A stretch of DNA of 8,921 nt from CAYLJO01 sp964383905 (GTDB taxonomy: Bacteria; Acidobacteriota; Blastocatellia; Pyrinomonadales; Pyrinomonadaceae): positions 1-8,921 of the forward strand of contig CAYLJO010000243.1 of the NCBI GenBank assembly GCA_964383905.1, written 5' to 3'. The notes under the pieces were generated by a model, which worked only from the letters and a program-made list of their open reading frames with translations, did not search any database and was not told the origin of the DNA. Positions within the stretch are counted from its first letter, which is position 1. Every line of letters starts with the position of its first letter. Made by a program: the position numbers and the translations under genes. Positions 1 to 7,487 of this stretch are shown here, piece after piece.

Positions 1-694
1 CCACCGGCCCTCGGTCAGTAGCGCACGGCGCGACGCCCTCGGCGCGACGCGAGGCGGGATTAGCTTTGATTAGACGTTCCGTGAGTAGCCCGATCAGCAT
101 GACGCCCGCAGCGCCCGTCAGCAAACGGACTGCGCCGACCTTGCCTCCGAACAGCATGAAGGTCAGGACGAGCGCCGCCGGGTTGAGCGACGGCGCGGCC
201 AGCATCAGGGCGAGCGACGGCGCGAGGCGTGACGAGCGCTCGTACACGCCCGTGAAGACCGGGGCCACACAGCACGAGCAGAGCATCAGCGGCGCGCCCA
301 CCGCAGCCGCCACGAGTTGCGGGCGGACACGTCCCGTGCCGAACAGGCCGGCAAGCCGGCGCGGGGAGACGAAAGCCCGCACCGCCCCGCTGATCAGAAT
401 CCCGAACAGCAGCGCGGGCCACACCACAGAGAAGTAGCTGAAGGTCCTGTCGAGAGCACCGAACAGAGCGGGCGTGAATACGGTCGGTACGAGGTCGAAG
501 CGCGGCTTGAGTACGCCCGTAGCCTGAACTTTTCCTATGACGGCCAGCGAAGCGGTCGTTTTGTACGCGATCAGCCCGCCGACGATGACGAGCAGCAAAA
601 GCGCTACATACAGGTTGCGTGGGCCGGGGGTTTTCGCCCCCGGTAAGTCTTCCGCGCCTCGGCTGAATAGTGTTCTCACACCTTTCCTCTTCAT
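1..694 (-). CDS. COG0701/ArsP-like membrane permease (3' part cut by window edge)
   Basis: An integral membrane permease related to the ArsP_1/DUF318 (COG0701) family; 231 codons are visible and the C-terminus lies beyond base 1. Hydrophobic segments occur at about residues 29-44, 90-105, 126-145, 160-182 and 188-205. The diagnostic segment is LCSCCVAPVF at residues 138-147, followed by the SLNPAALVLTFMLFG stretch near 169-183. Cysteines 139, 141 and 142 are the likely metal or metalloid ligands. ArsP proteins of this broad family export trivalent methylated arsenicals, and others move different metals. Export of an arsenical is therefore inferred from the neighbours rather than shown. The gene follows the selenocysteine peroxiredoxin gene by 38 bases on the same strand, so it is probably co-transcribed. 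I took the ATG at 694. A GTG five codons in has a better purine-rich stretch (AGAGGAAAG) ahead of it and could be the true start. No frame break is seen in the visible part. Confidence 0.8.
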   Translation of the reverse strand, partial: MKRKGVRTLFSRGAEDLPGAKTPGPRNLYVALLLLVIVGGLIAYKTTASLAVIGKVQATGVLKPRFDLVPTVFTPALFGALDRTFSYFSVVWPALLFGILISGAVRAFVSPRRLAGLFGTGRVRPQLVAAAVGAPLMLCSCCVAPVFTGVYERSSRLAPSLALMLAAPSLNPAALVLTFMLFGGKVGAVRLLTGAAGVMLIGLLTERLIKANPASRRAEGVAPCATDRGPV

Positions 695-732
695 TGACTT
701 ATCTGTACGCGCGACCCGCCCGCGGGCGTAAG

Positions 733-1335
733 TTATTTCAGGGCGTCGAGGGCGGCCCGTATTTCACCGTTGGTCGGGCGCTTCTTGTAATCGGATTCGA
801 CAACCGCCCATGTGACGCGCCCCGTCTTGTCAATGACGTACACGGTCGGGTGCGGGATGCCGTAAACTTTCTGTCCAGCATAAGCCGGGTCGCGCAGCCC
901 GTAAGCGTCTATGACCTGATGGCCCGGATCGGAGAGCAGCGGGAAGTTGACCGCGCCGCGCCCGTCCCTTTCGATCTTCTTCGCGAACTCTCGACTCTCC
1001 TCGTGGCTATCGTGACTTGTCGCGTAAAGCTTGACCGCCTCGTTCGGCCTCAAGAGCGTGCGTAGTTCGGCCAACTGCCGGGCGCAGAACGGTCACCAGT
1101 AGCCGCGGTAGAAGACCAGCACGACCGGACTCTTCCCGCGCGCTTCCGAGAGCGTGACCTTGTTACCGTTCTCATCTTCGAGCGTGAAGTCGGGAGCCAC
1201 CTCTCCGACCCCAACGGGAGCCTTACGGGCTTTCGTCTGAGCAGGAGATTGTTGATCGTTCACGGTGCTTCCTCCGGTTGCGCAGGCTATGCCCGCGATC
1301 ATGAATGCCAGCGTGATGAAAGTTCTTATCAGCAT
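733..1335 (-). CDS. Peroxiredoxin-like lipoprotein, probable selenoprotein (UxxC), read through TGA
   Basis: An AhpC/TSA-type thioredoxin-fold protein of about 200 residues when the TGA at 1095-1093 is read as selenocysteine 81. The N-terminus (1-18) is hydrophobic and ends in GIAC, a weak lipobox, so an exported lipoprotein is likely. The fold begins with APDFTL near 47-52. The active-site stretch is VLVFYRGYW, then TGA, then PFCARQLAEL. Relatives of this peroxiredoxin-like group have CPxC here, so the TGA falls exactly on the peroxidatic cysteine and leaves a U-P-F-C motif with C84. Similarity continues without a frame change through NFPLLSDPG and GIPHPTVYVID to the normal stop. The likely role is thiol- or selenol-dependent reduction of a peroxide or other oxidised substrate at the cell envelope. 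The start is supported by AAGGAGGGG about 10 bases upstream. PiT ends 32 bases before it and the permease follows, so it sits inside the operon. A nonsense mutation at exactly this codon is the alternative but is less likely. Confidence 0.88.
1065..1090 (-). promoter_or_regulatory. Candidate bacterial SECIS hairpin of the peroxiredoxin-like gene
   Basis: The coding sequence just after the TGA can fold in two ways. One is GTTC/GAAC enclosing GCC-CGGCAGTT-GGC. The other is a compact stem CGGC-AGTTG-GCCG (1080-1068), whose loop starts 17 bases after the TGA and has G at its second position. Bacterial SECIS elements are short stems with a G early in the apical loop, roughly 16-37 bases downstream of UGA. 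The second fold fits that rule, whereas the first has a loop that begins slightly too close. The core GCC-CGG-CAG-TTG-GCC is shared with the rhodanese gene. The fold was drawn by eye and no energy was computed. Confidence 0.5.
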
Positions 1336-1367
1336 CGTCCACTAACCCCTCCTTCGTCTCGTGGCGG

Positions 1368-2435
1368 CTAGATGGGCCGGTGCGCAAGTAGATAAGTTGC
1401 GGCCGAAATGGTGCCGGCCACTAAGGGTGTGACAGTCCACGCCAGGGCGAGGTCGCGCACAGTGCTCCGGTTCAAGCGCCCTGTGTCTGACCCAGCGATG
1501 CCGGCTATCGCCCCCGCAGAGACGTGGGTGGTTGACATCGGCAGCCCGAGGTTCGCCCCGGCCCCCACCAGCAAAGCCGTCGCGACGTTGGCGAGCAGCC
1601 CCTCCCAGTGATCCATGCGCACGACACCTCCGGAGAGCACCCGCGCAACCCTCCGACCCGCGTACAGGCTGCCTGCGAACATCGCCGCCGCTGTAACCAG
1701 TATCAGAAGATTCACGTTGAGGCGCACGCCCAACACGGTCGCCCCGATGGCGACGAGTTTGGGCGTGTCGTTTAACCCGCGCGCGAACCCGACGGCCCCG
1801 CTCGACAGCCAGTGGAGCGTTTCCGTGCTCAACTTGAGATACCCGCCAGCTTCGCCGCACCCGCGGGTCGTTCCTGTCACGACGTTGATCTGCGTAAGCC
1901 GCGCCGCGCCCGTATCCAGCTCACCGACCCCGACGCACAGGCAGTCAACCGCCTCCGCCTCGCCTCTGGCAAAGACGCGGTTGAGCGTTGCTGAAAGGGC
2001 GTAAGAGGCCGCGATGCTCAACAGAAGCGGCACCATTAATTTCGTTAAGACGCCCGCCCACAGAACGCTTCCCGGAGCATACACCAACCTTGATCCTACA
2101 AGAGCGCCGATGATGGCGTGCGTGGTCGAGACGGGCAGCCGCGTCAGCGTAGCAAGTATGACCCACCCGGCGGCCCCGCAGACGACGGCGAGGGTGAAGG
2201 CGGGCGTCGGCTCGGCGGCGACTATCCCGCCGGTGAATAGCTTGAGCATGCGCGTCGCAAACAGGCCCGAAAGGAGTGAGCCTGAGAGCGTCGTCAGCGC
2301 GCCCCACAGGATGGCCGTGCGGTAGCGCGTGATGCCGCTCCCCGCGAGCGTCGCCACCCCCTTCGACACGTCGTTCGCGCCGTTCGCCGCCGCGAGCGCG
2401 ACGATCAGGGCGAAAATTGAAGCCACGAGTAACAT
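1368..2435 (-). CDS. PiT-family inorganic phosphate transporter
   Basis: A 355-residue transporter of the PiT (PF01384) family, which imports phosphate with a cation and generally cannot fully exclude arsenate. Both inverted family repeats are visible. The first has NGANDVSKG at 18-26 and PVSTTHAIIG at 101-110. The second has ARGLNDTPK at 218-226 and PMSTTHVSAGAIAG at 299-312. About ten hydrophobic segments surround them. The central cytoplasmic part (about 155-205) contains three cysteines (165, 167 and 193). The length is at the short end for the family but both halves look complete. The start is an ATG preceded by AGAGAAGG at a suitable distance. It begins only 11 bases after the ArsS stop, which points to one transcript. 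PiT-type genes are recurrent in arsenosugar clusters, where they may keep phosphate uptake going under arsenate stress or feed arsenate to the pathway. Which of these applies is not decidable here. Confidence 0.93.
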   Translation of the reverse strand: MLLVASIFALIVALAAANGANDVSKGVATLAGSGITRYRTAILWGALTTLSGSLLSGLFATRMLKLFTGGIVAAEPTPAFTLAVVCGAAGWVILATLTRLPVSTTHAIIGALVGSRLVYAPGSVLWAGVLTKLMVPLLLSIAASYALSATLNRVFARGEAEAVDCLCVGVGELDTGAARLTQINVVTGTTRGCGEAGGYLKLSTETLHWLSSGAVGFARGLNDTPKLVAIGATVLGVRLNVNLLILVTAAAMFAGSLYAGRRVARVLSGGVVRMDHWEGLLANVATALLVGAGANLGLPMSTTHVSAGAIAGIAGSDTGRLNRSTVRDLALAWTVTPLVAGTISAATYLLAHRPI

Positions 2436-2446
2436 CTTGGCCTTCT

Positions 2447-3462
<1,016 letters not shown>

Positions 3463-3463
<1 letters not shown>

Positions 3464-3792
3464 TACATTGACACCTTGTTGACGGAGTTATGGGCTTGCA
3501 GCCCGTGAATGAGCGCCGCGCCGCCGCGGATCGCCGAAGCCATGTGAATGGCTTCCGTCATCTGCTCCATGTTCGATCCCGCTTCGAGGCAGCTTTGCGA
3601 GTAAGCGTCAATGCAGTAGGGGCACTGTAGGGCGTGCGCCACCGCCAAGCCGATCAGAGCCTTCTCGCGGCGCGAGAGCGCGCCGTCCTCCTGGCAGGCC
3701 TGATACCACGCCATGAACTTTTCAAAGAGATCGGGGCGATGCCTGCCGACCTCGGAGAAACGCGCGAGATCGTCTTCTTCGTAGTACGCCAA
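3463..3792 (-). CDS. Arsenosugar-associated AhpD-like (carboxymuconolactone decarboxylase) protein
   Basis: A 109-residue all-helical protein of the AhpD/CMD superfamily, in the subgroup that accompanies ArsS (TIGR04169-like). The core is REKALIGLAVAHALQCPYCIDAYSQSC. E43 and the C57-P-Y-C60 motif are the expected redox residues. The histidine of the classical CxxCxxxH motif is replaced by tyrosine 64. Some members of this subgroup have selenocysteine in the motif, but here both positions are cysteine codons. The biochemical role in the pathway is not established. Peroxidase or arsenic-redox activity is the usual suggestion. The start is a TTG at 3792, chosen because no ATG fits and a strong AAAGGAG lies nine bases upstream. 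Its stop overlaps the arsS start by one base. It opens the second block of the cluster, after the interval holding the broken transferase on the other strand. Confidence 0.9.
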
Positions 3793-3801
3793 TGTGGGAT
3801 A

Positions 3802-3808
3802 CTCCTTT
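3802..3808 (-). promoter_or_regulatory. Shine-Dalgarno site that decides a TTG start
   Basis: AAAGGAG lies nine bases upstream of the TTG at 3792-3790. It is the only good ribosome binding site in the area, and the reading frame from TTG matches the expected N-terminus of the AhpD-like family. Confidence 0.7.
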
Positions 3809-3872
3809 CAATCGTTTGTTGTTATTGTGGCCGTCGAAGTCGTGTCCAAATTCAAGCTTTGAGCGAGTATCA

Positions 3873-4206
3873 ATGTTACGTCTCGTATGCATCGTGATGG
3901 TCAAAGCCACGCGTGCCGGCCGGGGCGAAAACCCGACTCGTGCCGCCGCTGTCACACGCCGAAGCTGCAACGCTCGCGTCCTGCTTCGCGCAAGGCATGG
4001 TAACTGGCGTGCGGCGCATCGTGCCCGATGTGATCGTCGCTTACGCCCATCGGACGAGCGTCCCGCGCTGGTACGACTTGGACACGCCTGCCGACCTCCT
4101 GCGCCTGCGCGATGAAATCTTCGCGAGCGGGGAATCACGCGCGCAAGCCCCGGCCACTTATCAGTGGCTACGAGCTCACGACCCACAACCCTCCGCGCTA
4201 ACCTGA
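3873..4206 (+). pseudogene. Remnant of a DUF2064/TIGR04282-type arsenosugar glycosyltransferase
   Basis: Plus-strand remains of the second glycosyltransferase usually found with ArsS. The ATG at 3873 gives MLRLVCIVMVKATRAG, the typical N-terminal strand and KAPRxG loop. One extra base near 3921 (in a GGCCGGGG run) then shifts the frame to GAKTRLVPPLSHAEAATLASCF, the conserved nucleotide-binding start of the family. After about 20 more residues (PDVIVAYAH) the sequence jumps straight to the C-terminal hallmark PRWYDLDTPADLLRLRDEI and ends at TGA 4204-4206. Full members have about 200-250 residues. Here roughly 120 are missing from the middle, including the GSDSPTLP- and EDGGYY-type active-site motifs, so it cannot be a working enzyme. 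It lies opposite to all other genes and its 3' end overlaps the end of the other glycosyltransferase by nine bases. The single-base shift could be a sequencing error, but the internal deletion could not. Confidence 0.8.
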
Positions 4207-4983
4207 ACGCGCCTCACCGCAGGCTGCCGATGAGCCGTCATCGTGTTTCACCTTTCGCCCTGCGCCGCGGACCGGGGCGTACAGCCGACCGAGCGTGCGC
4301 GGGTGAACACCCAGCCAGTAAAGCAACTGCAAGAATGCCCACCGGGCGAAGGTGAACATGAAGCTGCGGCCTTCAAAACGGCGCGATGAAGTTGTGACGA
4401 AAGAAGGCAGATGAGCTAAGCGCCCGCACCTTCTCAGGCGACGAACTAAATCCAAGTCCTCAAAGATCGGGAACGGCTGAAAGCCGCCTACTTGCTCGTA
4501 AGCCTCACGCCGCACAAAGATCGCTGAATCGCCGTAAGCCAGGCCGAGCCCCCTTAGTTGCGGGTAGAGCCAGGTGAGAAAGCGCGCCGCGCGACGTGTG
4601 CCATCGAAGAGCAACTGGAAGTTACCGGCGACAACTTTCGGATCGCGCAGCGCTTCAGCAATCCGCTCACCGCTACCAGGCGCCGCGTGCGTGTCCGCGT
4701 GTAGAAACCAGAGCGCCCGCCCACGCGCGGCGCAAGCCCCGGCGTGCATTTGCGCGCCCCGCCCGCGCTCGGACGTGATGAGCGTCGTGCCGCGCCCGCG
4801 CACCATCTCGACTGTCCCGTCAACGCTCCCGCCATCAACTACGATCACCTCAACGCGCCCCCGTACCTTCATCACGGCGTCGAGCGTCTGATTGATTACG
4901 GGCGCTTCGTTGAACGTCGGAATAATGATTGACAGCGCCGGAGGCCGCTCTTCAGGCGATGTCTTTGCCCCCCTATCGTCCAT
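4198..4983 (-). CDS. Arsenosugar-type family 2 glycosyltransferase (TIGR04283-like)
   Basis: A 261-residue GT-A fold glycosyltransferase of family 2. The nucleotide-sugar binding start is ALSIIIPTFNEA (16-27), followed by VIVVDGGSVDGT at 46-57, and then LWFLHADTHA (91-100), whose HAD element takes the place of the metal-binding DxD. IFEDLDLVRRL (173-183) holds the probable catalytic base. The combination of DGGSxDGT, RGRGAQMHAG and LHADT is typical of the TIGR04283 group linked to arsenosugar clusters. Its presumed role is to build or attach the sugar part of the arsenosugar, but donor and acceptor are unknown. There is no signal peptide. A hydrophobic stretch near 208-226 may let it associate with the membrane. 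It begins 70 bases after the sterol-desaturase-like gene on the same strand. The start at ATG 4983 has only a weak ribosome binding site. The C-terminal tail after about residue 243 is low in similarity signals. Confidence 0.9.
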   Translation of the reverse strand: MDDRGAKTSPEERPPALSIIIPTFNEAPVINQTLDAVMKVRGRVEVIVVDGGSVDGTVEMVRGRGTTLITSERGRGAQMHAGACAARGRALWFLHADTHAAPGSGERIAEALRDPKVVAGNFQLLFDGTRRAARFLTWLYPQLRGLGLAYGDSAIFVRREAYEQVGGFQPFPIFEDLDLVRRLRRCGRLAHLPSFVTTSSRRFEGRSFMFTFARWAFLQLLYWLGVHPRTLGRLYAPVRGAGRKVKHDDGSSAACGEARSG

Positions 4984-5053
4984 CTCAGAAGTCTGACTTC
5001 AGCTTATGCGGTAATTCTGCTCGCCACACCGATGTGCGAACGAAGGCGCCGAC

Positions 5054-5923
5054 TCAAGGGAGCAAATGGCCTGCCGCGACCGGTGAGGCGGCGCGCACGG
5101 GCGTGCCGTCATTCGGCAACTGCCACACTGGCCGCTGCTCCATAAAAGGCATTCCGAGAACTTTTATCAATTCGACCTCTTCCGGCTCTCGGTAGGCCGG
5201 AACGCCGATCACGATCTCGTCCTGCGGCACGTTCAACCGGAGCGTCCCGTGCAGCCGGTCCCAGACGGTCAGCCCGCTCGACCAGTTCGAGTTCGTCTCC
5301 TCGCGCACGACCGAGTGGTGAATGCCGTGCATCCGCGGCGTGACGATCAGGCGGTTGAGCCAGCGCTCCGCCCCGACCGGCAGCCGCACGTTGGAATGGT
5401 GAAAGAGGATCGAGAGCAGCAGCAGCGTCTGCCAGACGGAGAGCGCGAGCGGCGAGACGCCGATCAGAATTATTTGCCCCACGCGCCACGGGACCGAGAC
5501 GACCAGCTCGCCGAAGTGGAAGCGCAGGGCCGTCGAGGCGTCCAAATCCAGATCGACGTGATGCGCGACGTGGAAGCGCCACAGGAATGGGACCTTGTGC
5601 GTGAGCACGTGCCAGACGTAGAGCGTGTAGTCCAGGAGTATGACGGCTAACGCCACCTCCAGCCACACGGGCAAGGGCAGGCGCTTGAGCAGCCCCAAGT
5701 GATGCCGCTCGACGAGCGCCGTCAGGCTGAAGGCGACGGGGCTCTCGGTCAACTGGAGCGCGACGGCGCCGACGCCGGCCACGGCCAGGTTGCGCGCGCC
5801 GCGCGTGAGTTTGGACTCCACCTCGCGGCGCAGCGGGCGCCGCCGCTCCAGCACTAGCAGGGCGACGAGCGCGCCGGCGACAAGCGCCCCGCTTAGCCAC
5901 GTCGGTATTCTCTGCCCGCTCAT
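5054..5923 (-). CDS. Fatty acid hydroxylase / sterol desaturase family membrane di-iron enzyme
   Basis: A 289-residue membrane protein of the PF04116 family, whose members hydroxylate or desaturate lipids using two iron atoms bound by histidine clusters. All the boxes are present: H105-VLT-H109, H118-VA-H121-H122, H175-H176 and H199-GI-H202-H203. Membrane segments lie near 8-26, 45-60, 88-104, 141-156 and 157-174. I chose ATG 5923 because AAAAGGGTG lies upstream. The longer open frame to 6007 would overlap the end of ArsM and reads as arginine-rich noise. It starts 53 bases after the arsM stop and is followed by the glycosyltransferase, so it is embedded in the cluster. The substrate cannot be told from sequence. 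A lipid or alkyl-glycerol is usual for the family, and a role in an arsenic-containing lipid is speculation from position. Confidence 0.9.
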   Translation of the reverse strand: MSGQRIPTWLSGALVAGALVALLVLERRRPLRREVESKLTRGARNLAVAGVGAVALQLTESPVAFSLTALVERHHLGLLKRLPLPVWLEVALAVILLDYTLYVWHVLTHKVPFLWRFHVAHHVDLDLDASTALRFHFGELVVSVPWRVGQIILIGVSPLALSVWQTLLLLSILFHHSNVRLPVGAERWLNRLIVTPRMHGIHHSVVREETNSNWSSGLTVWDRLHGTLRLNVPQDEIVIGVPAYREPEEVELIKVLGMPFMEQRPVWQLPNDGTPVRAASPVAAGHLLP

Positions 5924-5976
5924 TAACTCGCACCCTTTTCGCACACTCTCGCCGAAGAATAGATGCGCGAAGGCCC

Positions 5977-7140
5977 TCAACAGCAGTCGCCGCCGGGCGC
6001 GCAACACTGCGCGCCGGACAGGTCGGTGACATTGTAGTCCATGCCTTTAGTCTCTCGCGGGTGACGGAGGGCGGAGCGTTTACAATCGAAGGCGGCGGCC
6101 TCTTCGGGCGGAATGGATTCGTAAGGCTCGACCCCGATGATGTCCTGCGCGTAAGGCTCCCGGCTGTAAAGCTGAAAGGTCTTGTCACAGACCGCCATCC
6201 TCTTTCCCCGCTCCAGCACGTGCCCGTCGTCATCAATGACTTTGCGCCACGGGCCGCGATAGATCACCGCCTGCTTGCGCTCCCGGCAAGGCCCTTGCTT
6301 CCCCTTGTGCGCCACCACGGTGATGGAACGGAACTCTATGCCCTGAATTGTCCGCCAAGGCTTTTCGTCACGCTTGACGATCTCCATGCCGTAGAAGCCC
6401 GCGCGGTCGAACGCATCAAGGAAAGCGTCCTCACGATACGCCCCGGCGACACAGCCCGACCACAGTTCCCCATCGCGCTGCAACTCAACGGGGACGTCGT
6501 CATCACCCACGATGTCGCTGATGACGACGCGCCCACCGCGCCGCAGGACGCGAAACATCTCATCGAAGAGTTGTTCTTTGTCTTCGGGACGGACGAGATT
6601 CAGCACGCAGTTTGAGAGCACGACATCAACCGATTCATCCGCGACGAGCGGGCGTTCTCCTTTAATTTTGGAGCAGTACGCATTAAAGCGTGCGAGGTCT
6701 GCCGCCGAAGCAACGGGGTTCTCGGCGAGGTACGCATCAACGAGCGCCAAGTCGAGGCGCAAATCCTGTATGCGCCCCTTGTGGAATTCCACGTTGTGAT
6801 AGCCGATGCGCTCCCCGATGCTGTGCCGATACTTCTCAGCCAGCGTGAGCATCTCTTCATTCGCATCCACGCCGATGACGTGTCCCTTCGGGCCGACGAT
6901 CTGCGCCGCGATGTAACAAATCTTGCCCCCGCCCGCACCCAGATCGAGCACACAATCGCCCTCGCGCACAAAGACCGAAGGATCACCGCAGCCGTAGTCG
7001 CGCTCTTTGATCTCATCCGGGATAATACTCAGGAACTTTGGATAATATTCGACGGGGCAGCACAACTCCGTTTCGCGCTGCCGCGCCGCCCGACCGTATC
7101 TTTCATTGACCGCCTGTTCCACATCAATTCTCGTGCTCAT
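5977..7140 (-). CDS. arsM: Arsenite S-adenosylmethionine methyltransferase, ArsM type, with Cys-rich tail
   Basis: A 387-residue class I methyltransferase that adds methyl groups from S-adenosylmethionine to trivalent arsenic, the first step towards methylarsenicals and arsenosugars. The SAM site is CVLDLGAGGGKICYIAA at 63-79, with the acidic VDANEEM at 91-97. The arsenic-binding cysteines of the family are recognisable: C51 in YGCGDP, C178 in SNCVLNL and C230 in WSGCVAGAY. An extra pair, C27-C28 (LCCPV), sits near the N-terminus. After the methyltransferase domain (to about 280) there is a C-terminal region ending in QCCAPGGDCC, four further cysteines that could hold or deliver As(III). The start has GAGGAAGG almost adjacent to the ATG, and only eight bases separate it from the rhodanese stop, so the two are co-translated. 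The length agrees with the longer ArsM group found in arsenosugar clusters. There is no frame damage. Confidence 0.93.
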   Translation of the reverse strand: MSTRIDVEQAVNERYGRAARQRETELCCPVEYYPKFLSIIPDEIKERDYGCGDPSVFVREGDCVLDLGAGGGKICYIAAQIVGPKGHVIGVDANEEMLTLAEKYRHSIGERIGYHNVEFHKGRIQDLRLDLALVDAYLAENPVASAADLARFNAYCSKIKGERPLVADESVDVVLSNCVLNLVRPEDKEQLFDEMFRVLRRGGRVVISDIVGDDDVPVELQRDGELWSGCVAGAYREDAFLDAFDRAGFYGMEIVKRDEKPWRTIQGIEFRSITVVAHKGKQGPCRERKQAVIYRGPWRKVIDDDGHVLERGKRMAVCDKTFQLYSREPYAQDIIGVEPYESIPPEEAAAFDCKRSALRHPRETKGMDYNVTDLSGAQCCAPGGDCC

Positions 7141-7148
7141 TTCCTTCC

Positions 7149-7487
7149 TCAGTGTTTGTGTTCGCTCTCAACGGGCAATCCCGCGTCGATCCAGTCAGAC
7201 TTGCCTTCCGCGTAATCCCGCACGTTCGTGTAACCCATCGCCGCCAATTCCCGGGCAGCCGTTTCTGAAGCATGTCAGGTAGGGCTGGCGCAGTAGACCA
7301 CAATCTCAGCCCCCTTGTCCCGCAAGAGCTGCGGCGCCAGTTCCGCCACCCGGTCCGGCGGCAGGTTGATTGCTCCCGGCAGGTGCGCATGATGATAGGT
7401 CTGTGCGGGCAGCGTCTCGACGAGAAGGAGCCTATCACCGCGGTCTATCTTCTTCTTCAGCTCATCTCTTGAAATTGTAGCAACCAT
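7149..7487 (-). CDS. Single-domain rhodanese, probable selenoprotein, read through TGA
   Basis: A 112-residue cytoplasmic rhodanese-like protein when the TGA at 7277-7275 is read as selenocysteine 71. The N-terminal half has ISRDELKKKI, the TYHHAHLPGAINLP loop (30-43) and the active-site strand EIVVYC, with catalytic C66. The active-site loop is C66-A-S-P-T-U71. Relatives commonly show cysteine at the TGA position. After the TGA the frame continues perfectly as a rhodanese: ETAARELAAMGYTNVRDYAEGKSDWIDAGLPVE, then a natural TGA stop at 7151-7149. Such proteins carry a persulfide or selenium atom on the loop cysteine. A C66/U71 selenenylsulfide is a reasonable guess. The start is ATG 7487, six bases after AAGGAG; the TTG at 7502 lies on the wrong side of that site. 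It leads the arsM operon with an eight-base gap. Conventional gene calling would stop at residue 70. Confidence 0.88.
7240..7259 (-). promoter_or_regulatory. Candidate bacterial SECIS hairpin of the rhodanese gene
   Basis: GCTGCC and GGCGGC can form a six-pair stem (one U-G pair) closing an eight-base loop CGGGAATT. The loop starts 22 bases after the TGA and has G at its second position, within the range and loop rule known for bacterial SECIS elements. The core GCC-CGG-GAA-TTG-GCG is nearly the same as that after the TGA of the peroxiredoxin-like gene. Pairing was found by eye. Confidence 0.6.

Noticed and set aside
1093..1095. Interpretation of the in-frame TGA as a simple nonsense mutation producing a peroxiredoxin pseudogene.
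   Set aside because: The stop hits precisely the catalytic position, the downstream part is undamaged, and a second gene in the same operon shows the same pattern with a similar hairpin.
3821..3849. TTGGAC-N17-AATAAC on the minus strand as a promoter for the AhpD-like/arsS block.
   Set aside because: Only about half of the consensus positions match in each box, which is close to chance for this stretch.
4164..4932. Several plus-strand open frames opposite the glycosyltransferase and further plus-strand frames opposite arsM and arsS.
   Set aside because: They are arginine- and proline-rich shadow translations of GC-rich genes with no motifs, while the minus-strand frames have clear family signatures.
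5924..6007. Longer start for the sterol-desaturase-like protein, giving 28 extra N-terminal residues.
   Set aside because: It would overlap the end of arsM and add an arginine-rich segment unlike the family. The ATG at 5923 has a better ribosome binding site.
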